From Anderseniella sp963700885 (GTDB lineage Bacteria > Pseudomonadota > Alphaproteobacteria > Rhizobiales > Aestuariivirgaceae): DNA of 64,000 nucleotides. The notes beneath the pieces were generated by a model, which was not told where the DNA came from, did not search any database, and worked only from the letters and a program-made list of their open reading frames with translations. Positions 55,883-63,999 of this stretch are shown here, in pieces (within the stretch, counting starts at the first letter, position 1; every line of letters begins with the position of its first letter). The position numbers were made by a program, and so were the translations under genes. Location of the stretch: NCBI GenBank assembly GCA_963700885.1, contig CAVOZJ010000020.1, positions 186,001 to 250,000 on the forward strand. The letters are read 5' to 3'.

Positions 55883-57688
55883 ATGCAAGGTAAATTCACA
55901 GATAATCTTGGCAAGGTATATGGTGTATACACGCTGGGGTTCCTCGGCTTTTTTGCACTCATGGCTATTTTTGAACAACTTGGAGCAAGCGCCAGGCTTA
56001 TTGGCATCCTGTTCCTGTTATTCACGATTGCCATATATGCACTCATCGGCTGGCTGTCACGGACCACGCAGGTGGACGAGTACTACGTGGCCGGCCGGGA
56101 AGTGCCGGCCTTGTACAACGGCATGGCCACCGCGGCGGACTGGATGTCCGGCGCTTCGTTCGTGGCGCTGGCCGGAGGCATCTATTTCGGCGGGTATCCC
56201 TATCTGGGCTTCGTCGTGGGCTGGACCGGAGGCTATGTTCTCGTTAACTCGCTGATGGCGCCCTATCTGCGCAAATTCGGCTGCTATACCGTGCCCGACT
56301 TCATTGGCACACGCTACGGTGGCAACCTGGCCCGCTTCTGTGCGGTGGTCGTTCTCGTGGCGGCCTCGTTCACCTATGTGACGGCACAGATCAACGCCAC
56401 CGGAACCATCGCCGCCCGCGCACTCGGTATTCCGTTTGAAGTCGGCGTCTGGTTCGGTGTGGCCGGCATTCTGGTGTGCTCGATGCTGGGCGGCATGCGC
56501 GGCGTCACCTGGACCCAGGTTGCGCAGTATATAGTGCTCATCATCGCCTACCTGTTGCCGGTGTTCTGGATGTCCAACGTGCAGGGCTTCGGACTGATCC
56601 CGCAACTGGGATATGGCGATGCGGTTCAACGTATCGCTGAACTGGAAACCATGCTTGGTGTCGGGACACCTCCTGTCGAGAAAGTTGCAGGTATGAGTGC
56701 ACTGACAACACTGCAGAACTCGCCGCAGGGCGGCTACAACTCATGGCGCTTCTTTACTCTGGCGCTGTGTATGATGGCTGGTACGGCTTCGCTGCCGCAC
56801 ATCCTGATGCGTTATTTCACTACACCGTCAGTGCGGTCCGCACGCCGGTCCGTGGGCTGGTCACTGCTGTTCATTTTCCTGCTCTACTTCACAGCACCGA
56901 CCCTTGCCACGCTGACCAAGTTGCAGCTTCTGGATCCGGAACTGGCAACCAGCATCATTGGCAAGTCCATTGAGGAGGTCAGCAATCTGGCCTGGATCAA
57001 GAACTGGGCTGCAGTTGACATGCTCAAGGTGGTTGACAGCAATGGCGATGGTATCCTGCAGATCAACGAATTCTTCATGCGAAGTGATATCGTTGTGCTT
57101 GCAACGCCTGAAATTGCCGGATTGCCCTATGTGATCTCCGGTCTGGTCGCCGCCGGCGGCATGGCTGCCGCCATGTCCACGGCAGACGGTCTGTTGCTGG
57201 CGATTGCCAATGCCCTGTCGCATGATCTTTATTACAAGATCATCGACCCCAAGGCAGACACCAAGAAACGTCTGATGGCGGCACGAATACTGCTGTTGTT
57301 TGTCGGTGTGGCTGGTGCTCTGGTAGCATCGCTCAAGCTTACCGGTATTCTTGGTGCGGTTGCTTGGGCGTTCTGCTTCGCCTGCTCCGGTCTGTTCTTC
57401 CCGCTGGTGCTTGGCGTGTGGTGGAAACGGGCAAACCGGGCCGGCGCGATTGCCGGAATGGTGTTCGGTTTCCTGTCGGGTGCTCTCTACCTGATCTATA
57501 TCCAGAACGGTGGTACCCAGGTTGCCGGTCTTGATGGCTTGCGGTTTGGCATCATCGGTATGCCCGTCAGCCTGATTGCGATGGTTGTAGTGTCCCTGAT
57601 GACACCGGAACCAAGCAAGGAAATCCAGGATATGGTGGACCAGACGCGGTTGCCAGGAGGCAAGACGATCCTCGAGAGCGGCCACTAG
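55883..57688 (+). CDS. Sodium:solute symporter, VC_2705/ActP-like, with an EF-hand-type loop
   Basis: A 601-residue SSS-family transporter with about 13 spans. It shows the family motifs YYVAGREVPALYNGMATAADWMSGASF and LPYVISGLVAAGGMAAAMSTADGLLLAIANALSHDLYYKI. A soluble loop at residues 385-396 (DSNGDGILQINE) fits the canonical EF-hand calcium loop. The DUF4212 subunit upstream and the CBS/DUF294 gene nearby fit the acetate/organic-acid symporter group. The gene is visibly richer in G+C than the polyamine region. The ATG at 55883 is used; a TTG at 55874 is the alternative. Substrate (acetate, pyruvate or similar) is inferred. Confidence 0.9.
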   Translation: MQGKFTDNLGKVYGVYTLGFLGFFALMAIFEQLGASARLIGILFLLFTIAIYALIGWLSRTTQVDEYYVAGREVPALYNGMATAADWMSGASFVALAGGIYFGGYPYLGFVVGWTGGYVLVNSLMAPYLRKFGCYTVPDFIGTRYGGNLARFCAVVVLVAASFTYVTAQINATGTIAARALGIPFEVGVWFGVAGILVCSMLGGMRGVTWTQVAQYIVLIIAYLLPVFWMSNVQGFGLIPQLGYGDAVQRIAELETMLGVGTPPVEKVAGMSALTTLQNSPQGGYNSWRFFTLALCMMAGTASLPHILMRYFTTPSVRSARRSVGWSLLFIFLLYFTAPTLATLTKLQLLDPELATSIIGKSIEEVSNLAWIKNWAAVDMLKVVDSNGDGILQINEFFMRSDIVVLATPEIAGLPYVISGLVAAGGMAAAMSTADGLLLAIANALSHDLYYKIIDPKADTKKRLMAARILLLFVGVAGALVASLKLTGILGAVAWAFCFACSGLFFPLVLGVWWKRANRAGAIAGMVFGFLSGALYLIYIQNGGTQVAGLDGLRFGIIGMPVSLIAMVVVSLMTPEPSKEIQDMVDQTRLPGGKTILESGH

Positions 57689-57709
57689 CAGGTCGATTGC
57701 GATAGTCGA

Positions 57710-57737
57710 AGGCGGGGCAGAAAAGCCCCGCCTTTTT
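57710..57737 (+). terminator. Intrinsic terminator after the symporter
   Basis: A 9-bp G+C-rich stem AGGCGGGGC/GCCCCGCCT (57710-57718 and 57725-57733), with a 6-nt loop and a T run. It lies 22 bp after the symporter stop and ends the DUF4212-symporter transcript before the next gene. Confidence 0.9.
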
Positions 57738-57770
57738 CGTGTTTACTGAACAAACGGTAGCCCGGACCCC

Positions 57771-58142
57771 ATGGAAAACAATCCGCTGGACAGCTTTTCG
57801 GTCTGGATCGTCGTCATTGACTATGTGCTTGGCGTTGTAATGTGGACGCTGATCGGCCGTGCTGCCATGAACATCTTCCTGGCCGACGACTCGGATTTCT
57901 TTTTCATGAAGGTCTTTGTGAAGTCGACAGACCCGATCATAAGGTTTTTTGCCCCGGTGACGCCCGGCTTTCTGATCAAACCTCTGGTGCCGCTATTTGT
58001 GGCCTGGTTCTTTTACATGACCCGTTTCTACTTGATGCCATGGCTGCTGGGGTATTCGGTCATGGGTATGCTGTCGTTTCCACTGGAGGGTGAAGTGGCG
58101 CGGATGATCTACACCATTTTCACAAGGAGCGCCGGACCATAA
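57771..58142 (+). CDS. Small membrane protein, YggT-like
   Basis: A 123-residue protein with three to four hydrophobic segments (SVWIVVIDYVLGVVMWTLIGRAAM, VPLFVAWFFYMTRFYLMPWLLG, and flanks). The segment KSTDPIIRFFAPVTPGFLIKPLVPLFVAW resembles the YggT fold, although the match is loose. It follows the symporter terminator, with its own hairpin downstream. Its function is unknown; a link to the symporter is suggested only by location. Confidence 0.68.
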   Translation: MENNPLDSFSVWIVVIDYVLGVVMWTLIGRAAMNIFLADDSDFFFMKVFVKSTDPIIRFFAPVTPGFLIKPLVPLFVAWFFYMTRFYLMPWLLGYSVMGMLSFPLEGEVARMIYTIFTRSAGP

Positions 58143-58143
58143 T

Positions 58144-58188
58144 ACGCCGCCGTTGCCGGCCGGGAAAGTCATCGCAAGCGGCGTTTTT
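58144..58188 (+). terminator. Probable intrinsic terminator
   Basis: A 7-bp stem ACGCCGC/GCGGCGT (58144-58150 and 58178-58184) followed by TTTT, with a 27-nt loop that contains a smaller CCGGCCGG dyad. It lies just behind the YggT-like gene and before the 3' end of xsc. Confidence 0.5.
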
Positions 58189-58261
58189 GCAGACGCATAA
58201 GTGAACAGCCCGCGTTCAGTCAAGTACGCAGGCTGCAGAAGCTTTTTGAAGGCTTACGAAA

Positions 58262-60055
58262 TCACACTTTTGACTGCTGCGGGCGCATGTCGTTGGGGTC
58301 GATGCCCGCAACGGAGACCGGTTTTTTCATGGCGTCGCGGCGGAATGGTTCGCCCAGTTCCTGGTTGAGAACACATTCGATGAACGTGGTTTCGCCGCGC
58401 TTCATCTGGCCTTCAATGGCGGTTTCCAGTGCTGCGGACAAGCTCATCCATGGTGCGGACCTGCACGCCTTTCAGGCCGCAGCCTTCGGCAATCTTTGGC
58501 ATATTCAACGCCGAGGTTCAGTTCGGTGCCGACGAAGTTGTCGTCGAACCAGAGGGTGGTGTTGCGCTTTTCAGCACCCCACTGGTAGTTGCGGAAAATC
58601 ACCATGGTGATCGGCGGCCAGTCATTGCGGCCGAATGGCTGTCATCTCGTTCATGGAGATGCCGAATGCGCCATCACCGGCAAAACCGACAACCGGTGTA
58701 TCCGGGCAGGCGATCTTGGCGCCAACGAATGGCCGGCAGGCCATAACCGCAAGGGCCGAACAGGCCCGGAGCCAGGTATTTGCGCGGCTTTGTCAAAGGT
58801 CGGATAGGCATTGCCGATGGCGCAATTGTTGCCGATGTCGGAGGAAATGATGGCGTCCTTTGGCAGCACTTTCTGAATGGCGCGCCATGCCATGCGCGGG
58901 CTCATCCGGTCCGGCTCGCGGTCGCGGGCACGTTCGTTCCAGTTGGTGCCCGGATCATCGTCCTCATGGTCCATGGAAGACAGCTGCTGCAGCCAGGCAT
59001 GACTTGGTCTGGTGGATCAGGGCCTCACGCTCTTCGCGGCCGGCATTGCCTGCCGTTGCTGTCAGACTTGATCCAGCAATTGCTCTGCGACAGTCTTGGC
59101 GTCACCCTGAATGGCAACGGAGACTTTCTTGGTCAGGCCAATACGGTCAGAGTTGATGTCAACCTGAATGATCTTGGCGTCCTTTGGCCAGTAGTCGATG
59201 CCGTAGCCCGGCAGGGTTGAGAACGGGTTGAGGCGGGTCCCCAGCGCCAGCACGACGTCAGCCTTTGGCGATCAGTTCCATGGCTGCCTTTGAGCCATTG
59301 TAGCCGAGCGGTCCGGCGTGCAGTTTGTGCGATCCGGGAAAGGCATCATTGTGCTGGTAGCCGCAGCACACAGGCGCCGACAGCCTTTCAGCCAGCGCAA
59401 CCGAAGCTGGAATCGCGCCGCCGATAACAACGCCCGCGCCGTTGAGGATCACCGGGAATTTGGCTTCCGACAGAGAGTTTGGCAGCCTCGTCGATAGCCT
59501 TTAAGCCGCCACGCGGGCGTTCAAGCCGCACGATTTGCGGCAGTTCGATGTCGATGACCTGGGTCCAGTAGTCACGCGGCATGTTGATCTGGGCAGGCCC
59601 GCACAGCCGCGCCATGCCTTTTCAATCACGCGATTTAGCACTTCGACCATGCGCGATGGATCGCGCACTTCTTCCTGATAGCAGACCATGTCCTCAAACA
59701 GTTTCATCTGTTCGATTTCCTGGAAGCCGCCCTGACCAATGGTCTTGTTGGCCGCCTGCGGCGTAACCAGCAGTAGCGGTGTGTGGTTCCAGTAGGCAGT
59801 TTTGACGGGGGTGACGAAGTTGGTGATGCCCGGGCCGTTCTGGGCAATCATCATCGACATTTTGCCGGTGGCGCGCGTGAAACCATCAGCGATCATGCCG
59901 GCATTGCACTCATGGGCGCAGTCCCAGAATTTAATGCCGGCTGTCGGAAACAGGTCGGAGATGGCCATCATGGCCGAACCGATAATACCAAAGGCATGCT
60001 CGATGCCGTGCATTTGCAGAACTTTTACAAATGCTTCTTCTGTTGTCATTTTCAT
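58262..60055 (-). pseudogene. xsc: Sulfoacetaldehyde acetyltransferase, broken by about ten single-base indels
   Basis: Successive frames together read as one thiamine-diphosphate Xsc of about 595 residues. The N-terminus is MKMTTEEAFVKVLQMHGIEH, and later segments include QINMPRDYWTQVIDIELPQI, CCGYQHNDAFPGSH, GTRLNPFSTLPGYGIDYWPK, ISSDIGNNCAIGNAYPTF and QELGEPFRRDAMKKP. Xsc converts sulfoacetaldehyde and phosphate to sulfite and acetyl phosphate, feeding Pta/AckA. The frame shifts at about 59597 (deletion), 59475, 59262 (insertions), 59065 (deletion), 58999, 58784, 58728, 58634, 58495 and 58440 (insertions). The sequence between breaks is fully conserved and without in-frame stops, so recent lesions or local base errors are more likely than long decay. 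Confidence 0.9.
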
Positions 60056-60220
60056 AAGACACTACCTCTCATCTGCAGGCCGGATAACGTGTGCGCGTCA
60101 TCACGGGCAACCGATCAACCCCGTGGAGGTGTTCTAGTGCGGCTTTGTGGTACCAGCCAGTGCCAGATTTGCCAAAGCCAATGGACAGGTATCAGATTTT
60201 GAGACCAATTGGATCGTTAA

Positions 60221-60949
60221 TTAACCAATTTCACTGTCCAGGGTATCTTTATGCTTTTCGCTGCCTCGAATCCATGTGTCATCCCGGGCAAGAAAATCCT
60301 TCAGGGTCTTGCCGGTTTCTGGCTTGAAGCGGTCATCATTTACTTCGAACCGGCCAATCCGGTCGAGACGGAATGTTCGAAAGTTGTCACGCAGTTCACA
60401 CCACCCGGCCATCAGCCAGACCGGTCCAAAATACGCAAGCGATAAAGGTCTTACCTGCCGGGTGGTCGTGTCGCCGCGTGCATTCTCATAGCCGATGGTT
60501 ATTTTCCGGCTGTCCCTGAGCGCATTTCTCAAGTGTCCCAGCTCGAAATTCAGCGGCGCCATATAGTGTTCTGACGGTGCCAGCAATGCAGTGTTGGTCA
60601 TGTAGCTTCGCAACGCATCCGGCAACACGGCCTCTACCTTGGCGATGACGTCGGTAGCTGCGTCGGCCAGTTCCTTGTCGGCCCACGACTGCACAATTCG
60701 CGCGCCCAGTACCAGGGCTTCAATTTCGGTTTCCTTGAACATAAGCGGTGGCAGGTCGTAGCCTGCACGCAAAACATAACCGATCCCGGCTTCACCCTCG
60801 ATCGGCACCCCGGACGTCATTAGATCCTGAATGTCACGATAAATGGTGCGGTCCGAGACCTCGAAATTTTCAGCCAGGTCACGCGCCCGCGTCAGCGGTT
60901 GCCGGCGCATGAACTGGATGATCTCGAATAGTCTGTCGGCGCGGCGCAT
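60221..60949 (-). CDS. WYL-domain transcriptional regulator, YafY type
   Basis: A 242-residue regulator. The N-terminal HTH_11 winged helix (MRRADRLFEIIQFMRRQPL...LAENFEVSDRTIYRDIQDLMTSGVPIEGEAGIGYVL) is typical of the YafY family. The C-terminal WYL domain reads RKITIGYENARGDTTTRQVRPLSLAYFGPVWLMAGWCELRDNFRTFRLDRIGRFEV. WYL domains sense nucleotides or other ligands. It lies downstream of xsc in the same direction and is divergent from the DUF1127 gene; twin palindromes in the shared gap are its probable operators. Confidence 0.9.
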   Translation of the reverse strand: MRRADRLFEIIQFMRRQPLTRARDLAENFEVSDRTIYRDIQDLMTSGVPIEGEAGIGYVLRAGYDLPPLMFKETEIEALVLGARIVQSWADKELADAATDVIAKVEAVLPDALRSYMTNTALLAPSEHYMAPLNFELGHLRNALRDSRKITIGYENARGDTTTRQVRPLSLAYFGPVWLMAGWCELRDNFRTFRLDRIGRFEVNDDRFKPETGKTLKDFLARDDTWIRGSEKHKDTLDSEIG

Positions 60950-61000
60950 GGAACCTGGCGTCTCCCTTGTTGTTGCTGGAAGATATCTAGCATAAGTCTA

Positions 61001-61052
61001 CTGACATCATGCTGTCAGTAGTACTCGTTGCATACTGACATGATGCTGTCAG
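61001..61052. promoter_or_regulatory. Twin CTGACA-N6-TGTCAG operators
   Basis: Two near-identical 18-bp palindromes: CTGACATCATGCTGTCAG (61001-61018) and CTGACATGATGCTGTCAG (61035-61052). The first extends to CTACTGACA...TGTCAGTAG. The sites are spaced 34 bp apart (about three helical turns) in the 152-bp gap between the divergent WYL regulator and DUF1127 genes, 52 bp upstream of the regulator start and 49 bp upstream of the DUF1127 start. Binding by the WYL protein is inferred. Confidence 0.75.
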
Positions 61053-61101
61053 GAGGGGTGGTTCATGGTGGTTTTCAGATAACCGAAGGAGAACCCCAAA
61101 A

Positions 61102-61356
61102 ATGACCACTACCACCCATGCAAATGATACCTGCGTTGCAAACAGCCCGAAAACCCGCAACTGGATAGTTGAAGTGTTCAGCGCTGTCGCCAGGCTGATC
61201 CGCCATCGGCGGGAGACCGCCAGCTTGCTTGATCTGAATGATCATCAGCTTGCAGATATCGGCTTGTCTCGCGGAGATGTGCTTCGTGCGCTCGGTACTT
61301 CGCCGTTGCATGATCCGACAGGTGAACTGGCTCGTATCGCAGGTCGCAATCACTGA
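61102..61356 (+). CDS. DUF1127 small protein
   Basis: An 84-residue protein with the C-terminal DUF1127 (YjiS-like) motif: a basic helix IRHRRETASLLDLNDHQLADIGLSRGDVLRAL. Alphaproteobacterial DUF1127 proteins are small, often highly expressed and can bind RNA through their Arg-rich helix; in some species they affect small-RNA turnover and phosphate or stress responses. A ribosome site (GAAGGAGAACC) precedes the ATG. It is divergent from the WYL regulator, with the twin operators between. Confidence 0.88.
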   Translation: MTTTTHANDTCVANSPKTRNWIVEVFSAVARLIRHRRETASLLDLNDHQLADIGLSRGDVLRALGTSPLHDPTGELARIAGRNH

Positions 61357-61645
61357 CCAGACAATTTATTATCAAGGCAAGCAATTGCCGACACGTCTGA
61401 TGCAGATGAATCCGTTCACTCTGGCAGGTCCCGTGACGCACCATGTGAACGGATTTGGCTCACCAGTGGCCTGTCTTTCGCGACCTCCCGGCATCTCTTG
61501 AGCGCACTATAGGCCGGTACTCACACGCCGATAATCAACATGTGATCATGTGCACATTTTCCCGGTGTACAAACGGGTAGTTTGCTTTTCAACGCTGACC
61601 GGTCTGAACAAACGGTCACATAACAACAAGAAGGAAAAAAACCTC

Positions 61646-61984
61646 ATGTTCAATAAAACCAACCTCTTTGCAGTTGCAATTATCGCGGCTGCCGCATTTA
61701 CCGCAGCACCATCTGCCAACGCAACTGTTGCCGGCGGCATGTCAGCCGCCTCGGCTGCCGCCACGACTGCCGCTGCAACCACCATACAGGCTGACGTGGT
61801 CCTGGCCGGCGGACGCAAGCATCGTCATGGCCATCGCCACTGGCCTCACGGCTGGGGTGGTGGCATTTATTATGGTGATTACGGATACGGCTTTCGTGAT
61901 TGCTTCTGGCTGAAGCGGAAAGCCCGCCATACCGGTCGCCGCTACTGGTGGAACCGGTACTACAATTGCCGCAACGGTTACTAA
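61646..61984 (+). CDS. Small secreted His/Gly/Tyr-rich protein
   Basis: A 112-residue protein with a signal peptide (MFNKTNLFAVAIIAAAAFTAAPSANA, cleavage after ANA). The mature part has an Ala/Thr-rich stretch, a basic His-rich segment (GGRKHRHGHRHWPHGW) and a Gly/Tyr/Arg-rich end with two cysteines (FRDCFWLKRK and YYNCRNGY) that may form a disulfide. Such proteins are common as periplasmic or secreted unknowns in Hyphomicrobiales. AAGGAAAAAA serves as ribosome site. No function is known. Confidence 0.77.
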   Translation: MFNKTNLFAVAIIAAAAFTAAPSANATVAGGMSAASAAATTAAATTIQADVVLAGGRKHRHGHRHWPHGWGGGIYYGDYGYGFRDCFWLKRKARHTGRRYWWNRYYNCRNGY

Positions 61985-62054
61985 AAACCGCTGAGTGCAA
62001 TCTCGGAACGAGAAGGAAGGCAGCCGGAGCAATCCGCGCTGCCTTCAATGCGTA

Positions 62055-63173
62055 TTACAGTCGGACAGCCTCTTCCGGAGCCATGAACTTGTAGCCCAGA
62101 TCATCAGCTACTGCCTTGTAGGTCACGTGGCCTGCGTGCACATTCAACCCGGCCATGAGGTGCCTGTTTTCAGTCAGTGCCTTGCGCCATCCGCGATTTG
62201 CTATCTGCAGGATGAAGGGCAGTGTTGCATTGTTGAGGGCATAGGTGGAGGTCTTCGGAACGCCGCCAGGCATGTTTGCAACGCAATAGTGGATAACATC
62301 ATCGACCACATAAACCGGATCATCATGTGTCGTGGCCCTTGATGTTTCCGCGCTGCCACCCTGATCAATGGCGACGTCCACGATAACCGAACCCGCCTTC
62401 ATCGATTTTACTATGTCCCGGGTAATCAGTTTTGGCGCTGCGGCACCTGGAATCAGCACACCACTGACTACCAGATCAGCTTCGCTGCAATGGCGTTCGA
62501 TTGCATCCTTGGTGGAATAAACGGTGTTCAACGGCCGGTCAAACTGCGCCCAGAGCGATCGAAGAACCTCAACGTTTCTGTCAATCACCCAAACATCTGC
62601 GCCCATGCCAAGCGCAATGTGCGCAGCGTGGCGGCCAACCATGCCGCCGCCAATGATGACGACTTTCGCCGGATCAACGCCGGGCACTCCGCCCAGCAGT
62701 AATCCGAGCCCGCCATGCGCTTTTTCAAGATAGTAGGCGCCGGCTTGAATGGACAGTCTTCCGGCAACTTCCGACATCGGTGCCAGCAATGGCAGACCGC
62801 CGGTTGGGCTGGTGACCGTCTCGTAGGCAATACACGTGGCTTTGGATTTGACCAGATCCCTTGTTTGCGCGGGATCGGGAGCCAGATGAAGATAGGTGAA
62901 CAGTATCTGGCCTTCGCGCAACATCTTGCGCTCACCTGCCTGTGGTTCCTTGACTTTTACTATCATGTCGGCCTTGGCGAAAATTTCTGCCGGTGTCTTG
63001 AGTATTCTGGCTCCTGACTTGCGGTAGGAATTGTCGTCCATGCCGATACCGGCCCCGCAGCCGGTTTCAACAATCACCTTGTGGCCAGCCTCGACTACTT
63101 CGCGAACCGAAGTTGGTGTCATACCAACCCTGAACTCCTTGTTCTTGATCTCCTTTGGTACACCGATCAGCAT
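62055..63173 (-). CDS. ald: Alanine dehydrogenase
   Basis: A 372-residue NAD-dependent alanine dehydrogenase. It shows the N-terminal KEIKNKEFRVGMTP, the substrate region VKVKEPQAGERKMLREGQILFTYLHLAPD, the Rossmann motif VIIGGGMVGRHAAHIALGMGADVWVIDRN, and the C-terminal NMPGGVPKTSTYALNNATLPF. It interconverts alanine and pyruvate plus ammonium. In sulfonate users it commonly regenerates pyruvate for taurine-pyruvate transaminase, which fits xsc nearby, though that transaminase is not in this window. A divergent Lrp-family gene probably controls it. Confidence 0.95.
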   Translation of the reverse strand: MLIGVPKEIKNKEFRVGMTPTSVREVVEAGHKVIVETGCGAGIGMDDNSYRKSGARILKTPAEIFAKADMIVKVKEPQAGERKMLREGQILFTYLHLAPDPAQTRDLVKSKATCIAYETVTSPTGGLPLLAPMSEVAGRLSIQAGAYYLEKAHGGLGLLLGGVPGVDPAKVVIIGGGMVGRHAAHIALGMGADVWVIDRNVEVLRSLWAQFDRPLNTVYSTKDAIERHCSEADLVVSGVLIPGAAAPKLITRDIVKSMKAGSVIVDVAIDQGGSAETSRATTHDDPVYVVDDVIHYCVANMPGGVPKTSTYALNNATLPFILQIANRGWRKALTENRHLMAGLNVHAGHVTYKAVADDLGYKFMAPEEAVRL

Positions 63174-63301
63174 TGCCGTTTCCTCGTGATGTCGTTTTTC
63201 GCGTCCACAGAATACATCTCATGCGGCAAAATTAAATATCGAATATTCTGAAGTTCAGGGAATTTGTCGTATAAAGCACCACAATTTCAGGAGTTGTTCG
63301 A

Positions 63302-63769
63302 ATGAATTTCATTGGATTGGATAAAACTGATCGTCGCCTGCTGCGGGAACTGCAGGCCAACAGTTCGTTGTCCGTGGCCGAACTCGCCGACCTGGTCAAC
63401 CTGTCTGCCTCGGCATGCCACCGCCGCATCAAGCTGCTGGAAGAACGCGGCATGATTTGTGGATATGGTGCAAGACTTGCCAGAGAGAAACTGGGGCTCA
63501 GCATCGAGTTTTTCGTCGAGATATCACTGGTGGCACAAACCGAGGAGAACCTGGAAGCGTTTGAAAATGCTGTGCAACGGGTTCCTGAAATTCTTGAATG
63601 TCACCTTATGGGTGGGCAATATGACTACCTTGTACGCATTGCGGCCTCCAGCGCCGCAGACTATGAACGCATACATCGCCTGGCGATAACCAGATTGCCG
63701 GGAGTGGCTCGCATTCAGTCATCCCTGGCTCTCAGAACGGTCAAACCGTGGACCGGTTTACCTGTATAA
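63302..63769 (+). CDS. Lrp/AsnC-family transcriptional regulator
   Basis: A 155-residue Lrp/AsnC regulator. The N-terminal HTH (LDKTDRRLLRELQANSSLSVAELADLVNLSASACHRRIKLLEERGMI) and the C-terminal RAM ligand-binding/oligomerisation domain (EILECHLMGGQYDYLVRIAASSAADYERIHRLAITRLPGV) are complete. It is divergent from ald, the usual arrangement of AldR-type activators that respond to alanine. AT-rich sequence at 63225-63260 is a plausible binding region. Confidence 0.92.
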   Translation: MNFIGLDKTDRRLLRELQANSSLSVAELADLVNLSASACHRRIKLLEERGMICGYGARLAREKLGLSIEFFVEISLVAQTEENLEAFENAVQRVPEILECHLMGGQYDYLVRIAASSAADYERIHRLAITRLPGVARIQSSLALRTVKPWTGLPV

Positions 63770-63896
63770 TCAAAACAGCAAGCTTTTTTTTACCGTATTT
63801 GATCTCGGTCATCTTGTTGACACGCAAACCTGCTTATCGTTGCAACCACACAGGCCGGGGGCACTTATGCTCAAAAATCGTCAACAGGAGGCCCGA

Positions 63897-63999
63897 ATGA
63901 CACAGAAAGCCAATTCAACATCGCCGCAGGTTGCCAACGACGCAGCCGGAGAACTGCCCAAAACCGCCATGGACTTTGCCGGGCGTTACAGTGCGGAAG
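63897..63999 (+). CDS. N-terminal fragment of an unidentified protein (right edge)
   Basis: The first 34 codons of a gene truncated by the window edge (MTQKANSTSPQVANDAAGEL, then PKTAMDFAGRY). A strong AGGAGG (63886-63891) points to the ATG at 63897; an in-frame ATG at 63867 is weaker. The composition resembles a phasin-type or other hydrophilic N-terminus, but too little is visible to assign a family. Confidence 0.55.
   Translation, partial: MTQKANSTSPQVANDAAGELPKTAMDFAGRYSAE

Noticed and set aside
58262..60055. Programmed ribosomal frameshifting in xsc
   Set aside because: Ten shifts, in both directions, without slippery heptamers or pseudoknots cannot be programmed recoding.
63770..63800. 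T-rich run after the Lrp gene as an intrinsic terminator
   Set aside because: The stem before the run is only three or four bases long, so it is not a convincing hairpin.
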